This document shows, one piece after another, positions 1 to 12,264 of a stretch of DNA of 64,000 nucleotides. This DNA comes from Antilocapra americana (lineage: Eukaryota; Chordata; Mammalia; Artiodactyla; Antilocapridae): the NCBI GenBank assembly GCA_007570785.1, contig ML664159.1:4435987-4499986 (forward strand), given 5' to 3'. The number at the start of each line of letters is the position of its first letter. Position 1 is the stretch's first letter. The notes under the pieces are model-generated. The model was not told where the DNA came from. It was given only the letters and a program-made list of their open reading frames with translations, and did no database searches. The position numbers and the translations under genes were made by a program.

Positions 1-376
1 GTTCATATTTAGTCATATTTCTTTTTAACTAGCTACTGATTATTTAAATATTCAATGGCACAAGTTTGAAAGTGCCAAAATTTCTAAGTTTTTTTTAAAA
101 ATTTCCAACAAAACTTACAGAATGAATGTCAGTAATTTGGAGGAAAACCCAGAGACAATAGTGGAGCACCCTCTTAAGAAAGGCTGCCTCACAGATATCC
201 CTGATGGCACAGAGCACATTATTTTAAGCAAACATATAGGCATCTACAATTCTTAAGTTGAAAAGTTCAGAAAAGTTATGTTTTGAATATGGAAAAGTTT
301 TGAGAATACCCTAGCCAGTTTGTTTCTCTTTGTCTTTTTGTGCATGTGCAAGAGTCATAGATAATTCTTTTAATAA

Positions 377-633
377 ATTTATTTATTTTAATTGCAGGCT
401 AATTACTTTACAATATTGTAGTGGTTTTTGCCATACACTGACATGAATCGGCCATGGGTGTACATGTGTCCCCCAGCCTGAACCCTCCCTCCAAACTCCT
501 CCCCATCCCATCCCTCAGATCATCCCAGTGCACCGGCCCTGAGTGCCCTGTCTCGTGCATCAAACCTGGACTGGCAATCTATTTCACATATGGTAATATA
601 CATGTTTCAATGCTATTTTCAATCTAAAAGAGC
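377..633 (-). mobile_element. L1 (ruminant) 3'-end fragment, antisense
   Basis: Antisense L1 3' end: a T/A-rich start representing the reverse of the poly(A) tail, then the typical GCCATACA, ACATGAATC and CCAGTGCACC segments of the ruminant L1 3' UTR. The 11-bp target duplication TCTTTTAATAA is seen at 366-376 and 634-644, so the insertion is complete and strongly 5'-truncated. It lies antisense within the RSRC1 intron. Confidence 0.88.
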
Positions 634-644
634 TCTTTTAATAA

Positions 645-2454
645 GTAGAGACAAAGAATTCTAAGTGCTAAGAAAGCATCGTGCTGGACATGATGGACAG
701 CTTTTTCTTTCTTACTGAGGTATAAGAGAATTGTGTATTATAATCAATGATATCTTAGATTTGATGAAATGTATTAGTACCTGTATCACATTATTTTATT
801 GTATGGTTTTATCACATAATTCCTCTGTTGTGACCTGAAATGGTCAGCTCAGCAGTACTTGGTGATGGTGACTAACACAGCCTATTTCTCAGCCCATGCT
901 GAGCATGTTGGAAATTGTAGACATTAAAGAGGAGTTGCTTAAGTATGATATATTAGAGTGTATTAAGATGTTATTTGAAACTTTAGTACCTCTAGTAAAC
1001 TATCTGTTATAGAAATAGAATTCCCTGATAATTTTGAAACTAAAATTAATTTTGTTTTTGACAGGTGAAAGAGTCCATTCCCACATTAACCTCTACTGCT
1101 AAATGAGTAGTTTATTTCTAACTAAGTTAAGTCGGGAGATGAGTCTCTTTGTTTAACACTTCTTAAAGTAAAAGTTAACATTCTACCTTTATCTAATTGC
1201 TATCAAAGACATTAGCCTACTTGGCTCTAGCATGATTCGATTGCATGAGGTCATGCAGCCTAGCTGTAATAACTTAAAGTGCTTCACTTGGTGATAAGAA
1301 AATATATTAAAATGCTCTCAGGTTCATTAGTTATTGCCTAAGGTCATGCTTTATGGTCTGTCCATTTACTAAAGTTAGTTGAAATAGCACTGACCTGAAC
1401 TCACATTTTTGTCTTTCGATATAAGAAACATTAAATTTTAAGAAATGGTGTATTTTAATCCACTTAAAGAAAAATTATTTGTTTTTACTTTTACGACTTG
1501 TAGAGGAGTTGGAAATATATTTAATGATATCTTGTCACTAGAATATACTTAAAACCTTTAACAACAACAGCAACAAAAACGGCTGTATAAATGAGTGGCT
1601 TTGATTTAATTTCATTTTTACTATGATTTGAAATCCTTCTCTATACTGTCATAAATAACCAAATGAGAGCAGGTCCCTCCAAGTCCACCCTTTGTGTCCC
1701 TTATGACCATGTGCTGCTTCATTAGGCTGGCTTAACCACCTGGTGTGGAATCTTTGGTCTCAGGAGACTCTCTCAACATCTGGCATTAGCTATAATCTTT
1801 GTATATGTATGCTTACTCTTTTTATTGACATTTTATAAGAAAAAAGAATGTGGGACAAATTAGGAAGATGTATAGAACAATATAAAATAAACCTGTAGTG
1901 TATCTATGATACCATAATATTTTATAGTATATAGAAGAAACAAAGCAATAGAAGATCAGTAACTATGTAAAGTTAATTTAGAACTTAGCATGATATATGT
2001 GATATAAAATATATATTTATTTTTTGCAAGATATTGTTGATTGAGTTATTAATCTAGGGTCAAACTGCATTCATCCTTAAAAAGAAATTATACATTCATA
2101 TTTAAATCGGCATTAAACTGTTTTAACTTTTTAGTACCATTTATAATAGGTTAAAACAATTAAGATGATTTCATGGTAAAATAGGAAAAGGGTTTGGCAT
2201 CTTATTAACTTTCTGAAAGATAATGTAGTTGAGTTTCTGAACTAGGGAATATGGAGATAACGTATAAAAGTGTTTTCTTATCACAAAAAAACCAAAGAAC
2301 AGTGTCTATTATGTCCTGAAAAAAAGTAAAAGGAGTTAGTGGGTAACTATTAATATAACTGAACTAGTTACAATGAAAATGAAAGTGCTGTGGCTTGTTT
2401 TTAATTGAAAATCTATTTCTTTATTAGTTTAAGAATTGTTAATAAATAGAACAA
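645..2454. other. Intronic, no recognised feature
   Basis: AT-rich single-copy-looking sequence inside the inferred RSRC1 intron. Both strands show only short open frames; no repeat family was recognised. Confidence 0.5.
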
Positions 2455-2805
2455 AGAATAACAAATACTCTATGTTATCACATAGGTAGAATCTAAAAAA
2501 ATAAACAAATGTATATAAAAAAACACAAACAGACTCACATATATAAAGGTAAGCTAGTGATTACCAGCTGGGAGTGAAGGTCAAAGGGATGAGATAGGGC
2601 TACGGAATAAGAGACACAAAGTGTTATGTATAAAATAAATAAGCAGCAAGGATATAGTGTATAGTGCAGGAAGACATAGCCATTGTTTTATAATAACTTG
2701 AAATGGAGTATAATCTATAAAAATATTGAATGACTGCTGTACACTTGAAGCTAATGCAGTATTGTGAATCAACTATACAACAAAAACATTTTAAATAATA
2801 AAAAC
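2455..2805 (+). mobile_element. L1 3'-end fragment, sense
   Basis: Carries the older L1 3' terminal pattern: a 'no AG-rich spacer' block at 2545-2610, then a TGCTGTACACTTGAAGC segment and the AATCAACTATAC near-terminal motif, followed by an A-rich end around 2775-2805. The short minus-strand ORFs in this stretch are by-products of L1 sequence. Confidence 0.75.
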
Positions 2806-3696
2806 TGAAATTATTTTTACTATAATTTTAAAACTTATCCTATGTATTTGAAATGAGACAAAACAGGCACCTGGTGCACAAAATAAAAGCAGCTGTAGTG
2901 GTGTGAAGTGTTGTCCTTTTGTTTGAATATTTATACAGTCCTTCTTTGTAGTAGTATTTAATATTTTTATTAGAAGCAAATGAAGAGTGAATTATCAAAC
3001 AAGGTATGGTTGTCATCTGTAACTATTTAGATAAAGTAAACCTCAGACTCCATAATGTATATACTTACGGTATGAGACAATATGGAGATCATATGTAATA
3101 GACCTGTAGGTGAATAGAGAGAAATTTCTGCCTGGAGCCCAGGAGATGGAGACTGACTCTGATCTCAATCTGCTGACCTGCTGAGTGATCTTGATTAGTG
3201 TTCATATTATACGTGTACAGCTAAGATTGTGAAGATTGTGCAGCTATTAAACGCATTGCATTTTTAACTTAATGGGACAAAGATTAACAGCGGCATTGAG
3301 CACTAATTTAATATAACAGATTCACTAAGCGTAATTTTAGCAGTTGAAGACAAACCTCTCTAATAATTGGAGGGTGGGGGGAGTGGAGACATCATTTATT
3401 ATTCTGATACTTAAGTGAGGTCAGCGCATTAAATTATATAAAATTTTTGTTTTCAATTATTATCTTTTGCTGCCCTATTTTGAGGTCAGCTGAAACTGGT
3501 AATTTTATCATGGTTTTCTCAGTAATGTGATTTATATAGTAGATATCTCATTTCCTGTTGTCTACTAGGAAATAGGCCAGAAGAAAGAACTCTAAAAGAA
3601 ATAAATAATAGCTATAGCAGCACTTTTATGACAAACTTCTTTACCTATTAGACTTTTTTTAATGGTAAATTCAAAGTTGAGAAGTGTTCTGAGTGT
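2806..3696. other. Intronic, no recognised feature
   Basis: AT-rich DNA without a recognised repeat or exon. A short G-run (3370-3382) is the only compositional oddity. Confidence 0.45.
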
Positions 3697-3710
3697 AGGT
3701 TCCTAATTAA

Positions 3711-3835
3711 AGTGAAGTCACTCAGTCGTGTCCAAATCTTTGTGACCCCATGGACTGTAGCCTGCACCCAGCTTCTCCATCCATGGGATTTTCCAGGCAA
3801 GAGTACTGGAATGGGTTGCCATTTCCTTCTCCAGG
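3711..3835 (-). mobile_element. Bov-A type SINE, antisense
   Basis: Antisense Bov-A unit with the CACTCAGTCGTGTCC start and the GGCAAGAGTACTGGA core. It is flanked by a perfect 14-bp target duplication AGGTTCCTAATTAA at 3697-3710 and 3836-3849, so both ends are exact. Confidence 0.93.
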
Positions 3836-4232
3836 AGGTTCCTAATTAAGTAGGTATAGAATACCATATTTGTGGGGTAACTTAAACTGGCTTTTTCACA
3901 GCCATGTAGTTCAGTTAATTTCAGAATTATCTAGGATTATGAGAATGCCAGGTTTTTTGTTTGAGGTTTTGTTTTGATTTTCTTTGCCCTTTAGATCCAG
4001 TGAAGAATGTTAAGGATTTCAATATGTGACCATGTTAAAATGGTATGTTTTTAACTGATTAGCAACTGAAATGGGACTTTATAGCTTATAAGTTTTGATT
4101 GATTTAGTTAACCACTTTGAGTGTATAACAATTTTAACATTATTAGACAAATACTGTCATCTTTAATTGTCAAGTTGCATGCCAAAATAATGAAAGTGAA
4201 GGTAAGTTTGTAATTTTCACGTATGTTCCAAG

Positions 4233-4425
4233 AGGGACTTCCCTGGTGGCTCAGATGATAAAGATCTGCCTGTAATACAGGAGACCCAGGTTCAATACCC
4301 TGGAGAAGGAAAGGACAACCCACTCCAGTATTCTTGTGTGGAGAATTCCATGGACAAAGGACCCTGGTGGGCTATAGTCCATGGGGGTCACAAAGAGTCG
4401 GACACAACTGAGCGACTAACACAGA
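4233..4425 (+). mobile_element. Bov-tA SINE, sense
   Basis: tRNA-derived head (ACTTCCCTGGTGGCTCAG; box B-like GGTTCAATACC) joined to the BovB-derived tail ending in GTCGGACACAACTGAGCG. This is the standard Bov-tA layout. The minus-strand ORFs overlapping it are not genes. Confidence 0.9.
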
Positions 4426-6315
4426 CACACACAAGCACCTGAGATCACAGAACATGCCAACAGTGGAAACTTTCAGTACTTTGACACCTGGTGGTATGAG
4501 TTGGAACATTCTGAATAAAATGTTCTTATGTTCTTTATGCAGGAGCTTTGCCTTCTTTGTATAATACAAAAATAAGGGTGCTATTTTCATATGGTGAAGA
4601 GAATTTTTCATATCTCGGTAGTATTTTCTTCATGAAGTTTTTTTTTTTTAAAAAAAAAAGCTTTTAAGTTGTATTTATTTAATACAAGCCTTTCCTAATA
4701 GTGTTAAATAATGTAGTGTTAGATAAATAATGACAGTTTTTACAGTTATAATGTGTTCTCAGTCAAATAGTACTGTCATTCTGAAACTGGACAATTTTGA
4801 ACAAACTTAGCCAAAGCTGCTCCTGGGTAGTTTTCATTACAGGATGTTCTCTAGATAGCTGCAGATAGTGTGGGAAATTGATCTAAACGTGTTCTGCTCT
4901 AGGACGTAGTCCAGAAACAGGCTATGGGGGAGACAGGGCTCGGGGGTGTTTGCTTGTTATTTTCCCTTCCTTTTTTTTCCCTATAAGTAAATTCCCAGTA
5001 AATTCTGGTTAAATGACTTCTATTCTTAGATACTTTTCAAGTTACCTTTTTCTTCCAAGTGCCATTTTGCTTCATCTCTTTACCTTTAGAAATAAGTCAC
5101 AAAATGATAGATCTAGGAGAAATCTTAAAAATATCTAGTTCAGCTATCTCATTGCTGTCTTACTTTACAACTAAGAATTCATTTTGCCCGATCTCCTCAA
5201 ACCCCCATCCCAACTCAACAGAAATGTGCTGTGGTGAAGGGGAAGAAATGAAACTAGGTCAAGGGGTGGAAGATGTTTCAAAGAATATGGTTCAGAGAAG
5301 GAAGGTCTAAATATCACCTTGCTTGAAAGAGTGGCCATTTCTAACAGGAAAACGTCTGGAGAAATAACTGTTAATATAGTAATAGGCAGAGAAAGGCAGT
5401 CTAGTATTGTATGTTATTTCACTCTACTCAGTGGTTCCTGACCTGACTCCCGGGGTTTTACAACAGTCACGCCTTCAGTTATCTTCAGCAGAGTCAGGGA
5501 ATTCTGGGAAGCAGATTGAAGTAACATAAGACTTGTTAAATCCCTTTCAACAAATGCTACAAGAAGTGCTAATCATCATCTACTGTGCTGAAGCAGCAGG
5601 TCATTGTTCAGAGCTAAGTGAGTACCTTGCATTGGAAGAGCCAATAAACTTTCGTTCTCTCAGCTCAGGAGAAGACTTTCAAGCAGTTTTAGTCAAGTCC
5701 TGTATTCGTATTTTGAAGTTTGGACGTTTTGTTTTCTGCTAGGGATGAGGGGGTGCTGGTAAAAGTGAAAAGAGACGTCCAAGCAGAGAATATAGGAAAT
5801 AGTTTTGTCCCATACCTCCCTTTTGGAGTTCCTATACAAACAATTTTCTCTTTTAAAGAGATGCTCCATACATGGGTCAAGTTAGAGAAAATAGACCTTT
5901 TGATCTATCTAGAGAAGTTCATTAAGAAAGATTTAATACTGGAATGAAAATAATACCTGAGATGGTAAAAATAAAGAGTGAAGAGGGTTTATTTAAAAGT
6001 TTTAGCAATGGAATTCTTGAAATTATTTTATGACTTCAGTATTATGATATTCTCCCTTGTTTTGAATGCAGTTAGGGAACAATTAAAATTTTTGTATTCT
6101 CAAAGCCTACTCAGCTAACAGGGGAGCAAGATGACCCAATCAAGGGAAAGAAACCTATAATATGCCTTACCTGAATTCTCTCATTTAGTTTTATGTTCAC
6201 AAGAGTCTGCTCAAGGAGTTAACAGTTTATAGGTAAGGAAACAGTCTTGGAAAGATTGAATAATTTTTCTATAGTCATTATACTAATAGGACAAGAACCA
6301 GGATTAATACTCAGT
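4426..6315. other. Intronic, no recognised repeat
   Basis: Mostly AT-rich unique-looking DNA. An A/T homopolymer step (T run then A run) lies at 4640-4660. Open frames at 5059-5310, 5533-5742 and 5720-5947 have no splice context, no recognisable domain and no homology that I can name, and are treated as chance. Confidence 0.45.
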
Positions 6316-6326
6316 TTATATATCCC

Positions 6327-6448
6327 AATGGAGAAGGAAATGGCAACCCACTCCAGTACCCTTGCCTGGAAAATCCCATGGATGGAGGAGCCTGGTATGC
6401 TACAGTCCATGCGGTCACAAAGAGATGGACATGACTGAGCGACTTCAC
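6327..6448 (+). mobile_element. Bov-A type SINE, sense
   Basis: Contains the GGCAACCCACTCCAGTA core and ends ATGACTGAGCGACTTCAC. Flanked by the target duplication TTATATATCCC at 6316-6326 and 6449-6459. Confidence 0.92.
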
Positions 6449-6879
6449 TTATATATCCCCAACTCATGATTTTTTATATGTTGTCTAAGTAACCATTATA
6501 AAAGAATAAACTTAGCTCTAAATAGGAGTAGTTGATAAAAGTAGAATATTTATCATCACAAAGCCCACTAGTCATTAAATCAATAGATATTAATGAATAA
6601 AATATATAACACCTTATTAGGTACAAACACGTTTCTAGGCTCTTTCCCTCAAAGAGTGTCCTTCTTTGAAATTGAATTTTGTGGGTACCTTTAAACGTAT
6701 ATGCATAATCTTAATTTGTCTCACATTATATGTATTTTCTTCATATAAAGCCGTATCTCCAGTGTGAGTTATTCATGCAGTGTTTGGTTCTTGATTATGC
6801 ACACATTGCCGTCAGTCACTTAGGAAGCTCAAGTAATGGATATGTATTTTAATGACAGTTTAAATCAGTAAGCACATTA

Positions 6880-7495
6880 CAGCCGACCTGCCAAATCCAG
6901 CCCACCACCTGGTTTTGTAAATAAAGTACAGTAAGAACAAAAGCCATACTCACAGTTTACATATTATCTGTGACTGCTGTTTTCCTCAGTTCAATTCAGT
7001 TCAGTCGCTCTGACTCTTGGTGACCCCATGGACTGCAGCATGCAAGGCTTCCCTGTCCATCACCAACTCCCGGAGTTTACTCAAACTCATATCCATTGAG
7101 TTGGTGATGCCATCCAACCATCTCATCCTCTGTCATCCCCTTCTCCTCCCGCCTTCAATCTTTCCCAGTATCAGGGTCTTTTCCAGTGAGTCAGCTCTTC
7201 GCATCAGGTAGCCACAGTATTAGAGTTTCAGCTTCAGCATCAGTCCTTCCAACAAACATTCAGGACTGATTTCCTTTAGGATGGACTGGTTGGATCTCCT
7301 TGCAGTCCAAGGGACTCTCAAGAGTCTTCTCTAACACTGCAGTTCAAAAGCATCAATTCTTCGGTGCTCAACTTTCTTTATAGTCTTTCTTTTGTCCTAC
7401 AACACCAGAATCTAGTAGTTACGATGGGGCCATGTGGCGCAAAGCCTAGTATATTTACTGTCTGGCCCTTTATAGAAAATAGGTGCTGACTGCTG
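6880..7495 (-). mobile_element. Ancient hAT-type DNA transposon (MER group), split by BovB
   Basis: Left part 6880-6985 carries CCAAATCCAGCCCACCACC and a TTTTGTAAATAAAGT block. Right part 7386-7495 carries the typical GGCGCAAAGCCTAGTATATT and CTGGCCCTTTATAGAAAA blocks. Both belong to one old non-autonomous hAT family of placental genomes; the pieces are collinear and separated only by the BovB fragment. The exact MER family name and strand are from memory and less certain. Confidence 0.75.
6987..7385 (-). mobile_element. BovB (RTE) 3' fragment, antisense, inside the hAT element
   Basis: Begins with the reversed BovB 3' end (TTCAATTCAGTTCAGTCGCTC) and runs into the 3' part of the BovB ORF (GGATGGACTGGTTGGATCTC), stopping at about 7385. 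It is 5'-truncated and interrupts the old hAT transposon. Confidence 0.9.
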
Positions 7496-7894
7496 GCTTA
7501 AATCATAAACCAGCACAAGAAAGTAATTCTAAAAGCAAAATATGGTTACAAATATAATTCACACACATATATATACTGTCTATATCTGCACACAAACACC
7601 TGTATATATACACATATGTATATGTTATAAAGACAAAGTATACATGAAAGAAAAATTATCTGGGATTAGTTTTTTTGTATATATGTGGTATCTGTGCCCC
7701 TAATGCTCCTCTCACCTAGCTTCTTTGTCCTGGATATTAAATATTAGTATCATAATCCTCATAATATCTCAAGGTATGCTTGAGACTTAAGCTTTGTTTC
7801 ATGAATGCTATTCTTCCTATGAACGTAGCTTTGATTCTTAGGTATCTGTCACATTTTTGTGTACTTGAGAGATCAGATTCCTGTTTGAATAGAT

Positions 7895-8064
7895 CAGTCA
7901 TTCTCAAATTTTCATGTGCCTTGAAATCAGCTGGAAATTTATAGCATCACCTCCAGAGCTTCTGATTCAGTAGGTCTGGGATGGGCACTGATTACTACAT
8001 TTCTAAAAAATTTCCAGGTGTTGCTGATGCTTTGGCCTTAAGACTACACTTTGAAAAAACCACT
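7895..8064 (+). mobile_element. MER5A-like hAT MITE
   Basis: Shows the family's CTTCTGATTCAGTAGGTCTG centre, a CCAGGTGTTGCTGATGC block, and imperfect terminal inverted repeats (ATTCTCAAATTTT at the left; CTTTGAAAAAACCACTGG at the right). An ancient placental non-autonomous element. Confidence 0.88.
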
Positions 8065-8334
8065 GGAATAAGCATTGGAAGACAGTATGAGGGCAACAAG
8101 AACCCATGAAAGCATTCAGTGAGATAGCCTGAGTCTTTGGGAAATTTACCATATTTTGCCAGAGAGGGTCTGTGACATTAAGAGGATTTCATCAAGTAAG
8201 ATGAAAAAGAAGAATACAAAATAGAATGCATACTGTAAAATTGGTAATTATACAGTCAACAAATGTAAGGTAATATGCAGTGAAAAAAGTGGTGTTAAAC
8301 AGTGAAAGGTTCTTTGCTATTTTATTTTGCTACA

Positions 8335-8510
8335 TTTGCTTACTGGCCTTTCTACTTAATAATTTAATGACTTTGGCCATATTATTTAATCACACTGAAC
8401 TTCAGTTCTCTATGTAAAAATAAAAACAAAACAATTCCTGTCTCACAAGAATTTTGTAAGGATTAACTATATGAAAGCACTTAGTAAAATCTATTTAGGT
8501 GTTAGCTGGA
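8335..8510 (+). mobile_element. MIR SINE, degraded
   Basis: Recognised by the MIR core and 3' half: TGACTTTGGCC, a CTTCAGTTCTCTATGTAAAA block, and AAGGATTAACTATATGAAAG followed by a CACTTAG-type end. Confidence 0.7.
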
Positions 8511-10049
8511 GGCTATGGAACTCAAAATCTTGATTGTGGAATGAAATAAAGATTATATTTATTAAGGAATGATCCCATCATTAGGGTAAAAGAAACCTTT
8601 AAAATGTATTAGAGGAAAAAGTTATCAACACTGACTTCACTGTTATTAAGTGCATTAGATTCATTTGCTAGGCATTTCATTTAAATTGTGAGGTTTGGTC
8701 TTCAAATTTCCATTAATTTGGCCTCTTCAGACTTTTGATGTTTTCATTTGTCAAAAGTGTTAGCTCTTGGGTATTACTAACACAAATATTGATGTGTAGC
8801 TTTGGCCTGTTAGCTATCAATGGAAATCAGAAAATCAATAAACTTAATAGCTGTTCATTACATAGTTGATGCATTTGCAGGACTATGTTGAGTACTGTCA
8901 GTGAGTAATCAATTCAGTCAAAATCTATTACCAGATTACTGCCAGAAATTTCTTATATTATTTCATGACTGTATAGCTACCACAGCACATTTTTATGGTG
9001 CAGTTTTTGTCTTGTGGGATTCATATCGCTTATAATTTGTGGCATTCCCATCCAGTTGGAAGCACCTACCACCTAGAAGTATTGTTCCTAGATTAGCCAC
9101 CTCATTACCCAAAGCTATACAGGACTCCAGCTCTCCGGTCAGCTTCTGCCCTAGAATTAACTTCATTTTATCCCTTCCTTTAGCAAGCTTACATTGTCTG
9201 AATCTGCCATGTGTGCTAAATACCGTATAGGGACATATATCTGGGCTCCTTTGTAGTATATCAGCTAGTGGCGGAGAAAATGTATAAAGCAGTAATATAA
9301 GGAGAATAAAATAAGTGCTGTAAGAACCAGTTAACTTTAATCAGTAGGGATTGGGGAAGGCTTCATAGGGAATGGCATTTGAGCTGAATTTTGCAAAAGT
9401 GAAATTTACTTTGTGAAGACTAGAAGATCAACCTTCAAACCTGAGGGGAGAACTTGAAAAGATGTAGAAGCTTGTAGGAATTAGACTTACAGGCAAAGGG
9501 AGGGGTTTTGGATAAGGTAAATTCTAAGCTGAGAGTTAAAAAACAAGTAAGATGAAATGGGGAAACATTAGAAGTGTTCCAGATAGAGGACAGCATTTGT
9601 GAAACCTAGAGACAAGAGAACATGGTTTCTCAAAAAAAGGAGAGCTGAATAAAGCTTAGCATGGCTGAAACCAAATGATTCATGTAGGGAAATGGTGCCC
9701 TTGAGGAATGGAGGCCTTATCATGCAGAGATTTACAAACCCTTTCTTTAACAAAGAAAAACCCTCTAGAAATTTGTTAAGGCTAGAGGTTTACCCACAGC
9801 AGATTTTTTTTTTTTTTAGGTGATACTGTGAATGTTCTAAAGCAAACATTTTATGGTCTTGAAAGTCGTAAAAGAATAATGGTACTTGATGAAAGTAAAT
9901 GTCCTTTTTTGTGTATAAAGTAAAATGTGATAGTTCTTGCTTTGTAGCAGGACTAGGATGGTTCTCTATTCAGGAAAACAAGAAAAGAATGAAAGTATTT
10001 CAAGAATGCTAGAATGTCCACATCTTAATCAAAAACTTTTTTGACGTTT
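8511..10049. other. Intronic; possible old repeat around 9.25-9.78 kb
   Basis: No exon seen. The block at about 9340-9450 (GGGGAAGGCTTCATAGGGAA, then GCATTTGAGCTGAATTTTGC) resembles a widely dispersed ancient mammalian repeat that I cannot name with confidence; similar wording recurs near 13.05 kb and 49.25 kb. A T-run lies at 9805-9818. Confidence 0.35.
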
Positions 10050-10350
10050 ATATATTTATTTTTATTTTGGGCTGTGCGGGGTCTTCCCTGCTGCACAGAC
10101 TTTTCTCTAGTGGCGCTAAGTACTCTCTAGTTGCTGAGCACAGGCTTCTCGTGGCAGTGGTTTCACTTGTGGAGCACAGGCTCTAGGGCGCACCGGCTTC
10201 AGTAGTTGTGGCTCCCGGGCCCTAGAGCACAGGCTCAGTAGTTGTGGCACTGGCTTAGCTGCCCCACAGCATGTGGGATACTCCTGGATCAGCGATCGAA
10301 CTCATGTCTCCTGAATTGGCAGACAGATTCTTTACCACTGAGCCACCAGG
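10050..10350 (-). mobile_element. CHR-type tRNA-derived SINE (long form), antisense
   Basis: Antisense copy: A/T-rich tail, then the GGGCTGTGCGGGGTCTTCC segment, the repeated 'GTAGTTGTGGC' and 'GAGCACAGGCTC' blocks, and finally the tRNA-like head ending TTTACCACTGAGCCACCAGG. Older than the Bov-tA copies. Confidence 0.85.
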
Positions 10351-10555
10351 TAGTGGTATAAAAAAAAATTTATAAGAATTCTTATAATATCTGTTTTTAA
10401 TTCAGTACATTAAGGATATTTGTACTGGTGCTTTGCTTGTTTTTTAATACTCTTCTTTCTGTGAGGACTTTGTGTCTTAGATCTTTGCCCAGCTTTATAT
10501 ACTGATCAAGCTATACTTGATCCATCCATCTGATACTCTATCATAAGGTCAAAAA

Positions 10556-10692
10556 TCTTTCCTCTCTCTGCATCCTATTTACTTTCTTTCTTCTCTCTTT
10601 CTCATCTTTTTATTTCTCTTTCCTGTTTTTTTCTTGCCTTTTTTTTTATCTGTTTCTCCCCATTCCTCATTTTTCTTCCTCATCTCTCCACA
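10556..10692 (+). repeat. Polypyrimidine tract
   Basis: About 135 bases of almost pure C and T (TCTTTC, CTTTTT and TCTCTT motifs) on the + strand, a low-complexity tract in an intron with no adjoining exon. Confidence 0.8.
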
Positions 10693-11051
10693 GTATATAA
10701 CTAAAGTCTGTGTTATATTTGTTATACTTAATAAATGTCATTTTTGTTTCCCTCTGCTTTTAAAAATATGTGTATGTAAGATACTTTACATTTCCCTCCA
10801 GATATTTTCTCTATTCTTATATGTAAATATATATGATTTGCTTACTTATATATTGTATTTCTCCCCACTATAGATCAAGGATATTTAACTGAAAAATATT
10901 AATCTCTCCTCATTGATTATATACAACAAGCAAGGAGAAAGCTGTTGGGGTCATATTCTAAAGTTGAACCAAATCTCTAATCCTACATGATTTTGATATA
11001 TTATCTTTTTTTACATTCCTGATTAAATCTGTTTATATATTAAACATTCAC

Positions 11052-11054
<3 letters not shown>

Positions 11055-11085
<31 letters not shown>
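11055..11085. repeat. (TA)n microsatellite
   Basis: About 15 uninterrupted TA units; probably length-variable between animals. Confidence 0.95.
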
Positions 11086-11087
<2 letters not shown>

Positions 11088-11497
11088 CTGTACTAGTGTG
11101 TGTATTTTTTCCTCTCTTACCCTTTTTGCATCTGCATTCATGACTTGCCTCTACAATTTCTTTTTTGTACTGTTCTTGACTATTTTTTAAAACATGTTTG
11201 TGCTAGCGTGATAAAATGAGTTAGTAAGTCAGTTGGTATAACATCAAAATTATCTTTTCCTTGAAAGTTTGGTAGAATTTTTCTGTAAGACTTCTCAGCC
11301 TAGTGTTTAAAATTTTTTTTCAAAAGTGATTCAGTTTCTCTATGAATTAGAGGACTACTAAGACTAAACTTTCTTTTGGATCTTTGTGAATTTCTACTTC
11401 ATGTGATCTCAGCAATTCATTTAATTTAATTTTTTAAAATATTTTGTCCATTATTATTTGTTCCTGTGTTTAGCAGAGGTATTATTTAGAGAATCTT

Positions 11498-12264
11498 GCT
11501 ATAGCAGAAAGTGAAAAAAAATTAAAGAGCCTCTTGATGAAAGTGAAAGAGGAGCGTGAAAAAGTTGGCTTAAAAGTCAACGTTCAAAAAACTAAGGCCA
11601 TGGCATCCGGTCCCATCACTTCATGGCAAATAGATGGGGAAACAATGGAAACAGTGACAGAGTTTATTTTCTTGGGCTCCAAAATCACTGGAGATGGTGA
11701 CTGCAGCCATGAAATTAAAAGACGCTTGCTCCTTGGAAGAAAAGCTATGACCAACCTAGACAGCATATTAAAAATCAGAGACATTACTTTGCCAACAAAG
11801 GTCTGTCTAGCCAAAGCTATGGTTTTTCCAGTAGTCATGTATGGATGTGAGAGTTGAACTATAAAGAAAGCTGAGCGCCAGAGAATTGATGCTTTTGAAC
11901 TGTGGTGTGGCAGAAGACTCTTGAGAGTCCCTTGGACTGCAAGGAGATCCAACCAGTCCATCCTAAAGGAAATCAGTCCAGATTATTCATTGGAAGGACT
12001 AATGCTGAAACTGGAACTCCAATACTTTGGCCACCTGATGCGAAGAACTGACTCATTTGAAAAGACCCTGATGCTGGGAAAGACTGAAGACGGGAGGAGA
12101 AAGGGACAACTGAGGATGAGATGGTTGGATGGCATCACCAACTCAATGGACATGAGTTTGAGCAACCTCCGGCAGTTAGTGATGGACAGGGATGCCTGGC
12201 GTGCTGCAGTCTATGGGGTCGCAAAGAGTCGGACACGACTAAGTGGCTGAACTTAACTGAACTG
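11498..12264 (+). mobile_element. BovB (RTE) LINE, 3' part, sense
   Basis: 5'-truncated BovB. It starts in the sequence just after the reverse-transcriptase YADD region (GCAGAAAGTGAAAAAAAATT), runs through the C-terminal ORF part (for example TFVGK/KAMVFPVVMYGCES-type coding around 11780-11855), and ends with the standard GTCGGACACGACTAAGTGG tail near 12260. A stop follows the CES codons at 11856, so no complete protein remains. Confidence 0.93.

Noticed and set aside
4233..4300. tRNA-like promoter boxes at the heads of Bov-tA and CHR SINEs
   Set aside because: They are tRNA-derived SINE heads, not functional tRNA genes; no cloverleaf can be completed.
5533..5947. Short ORFs of 69 and 75 aa
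   Set aside because: No splice signals in the right phase, no domain, AT-rich unique DNA; chance frames.
9340..9450. Recurring GGAAGGCTTCA-type text near 9.3, 13.05 and 49.25 kb suggesting a repeat family
   Set aside because: Probably an ancient dispersed repeat, but I cannot name the family or define ends, so it is only mentioned in the stretch descriptions.
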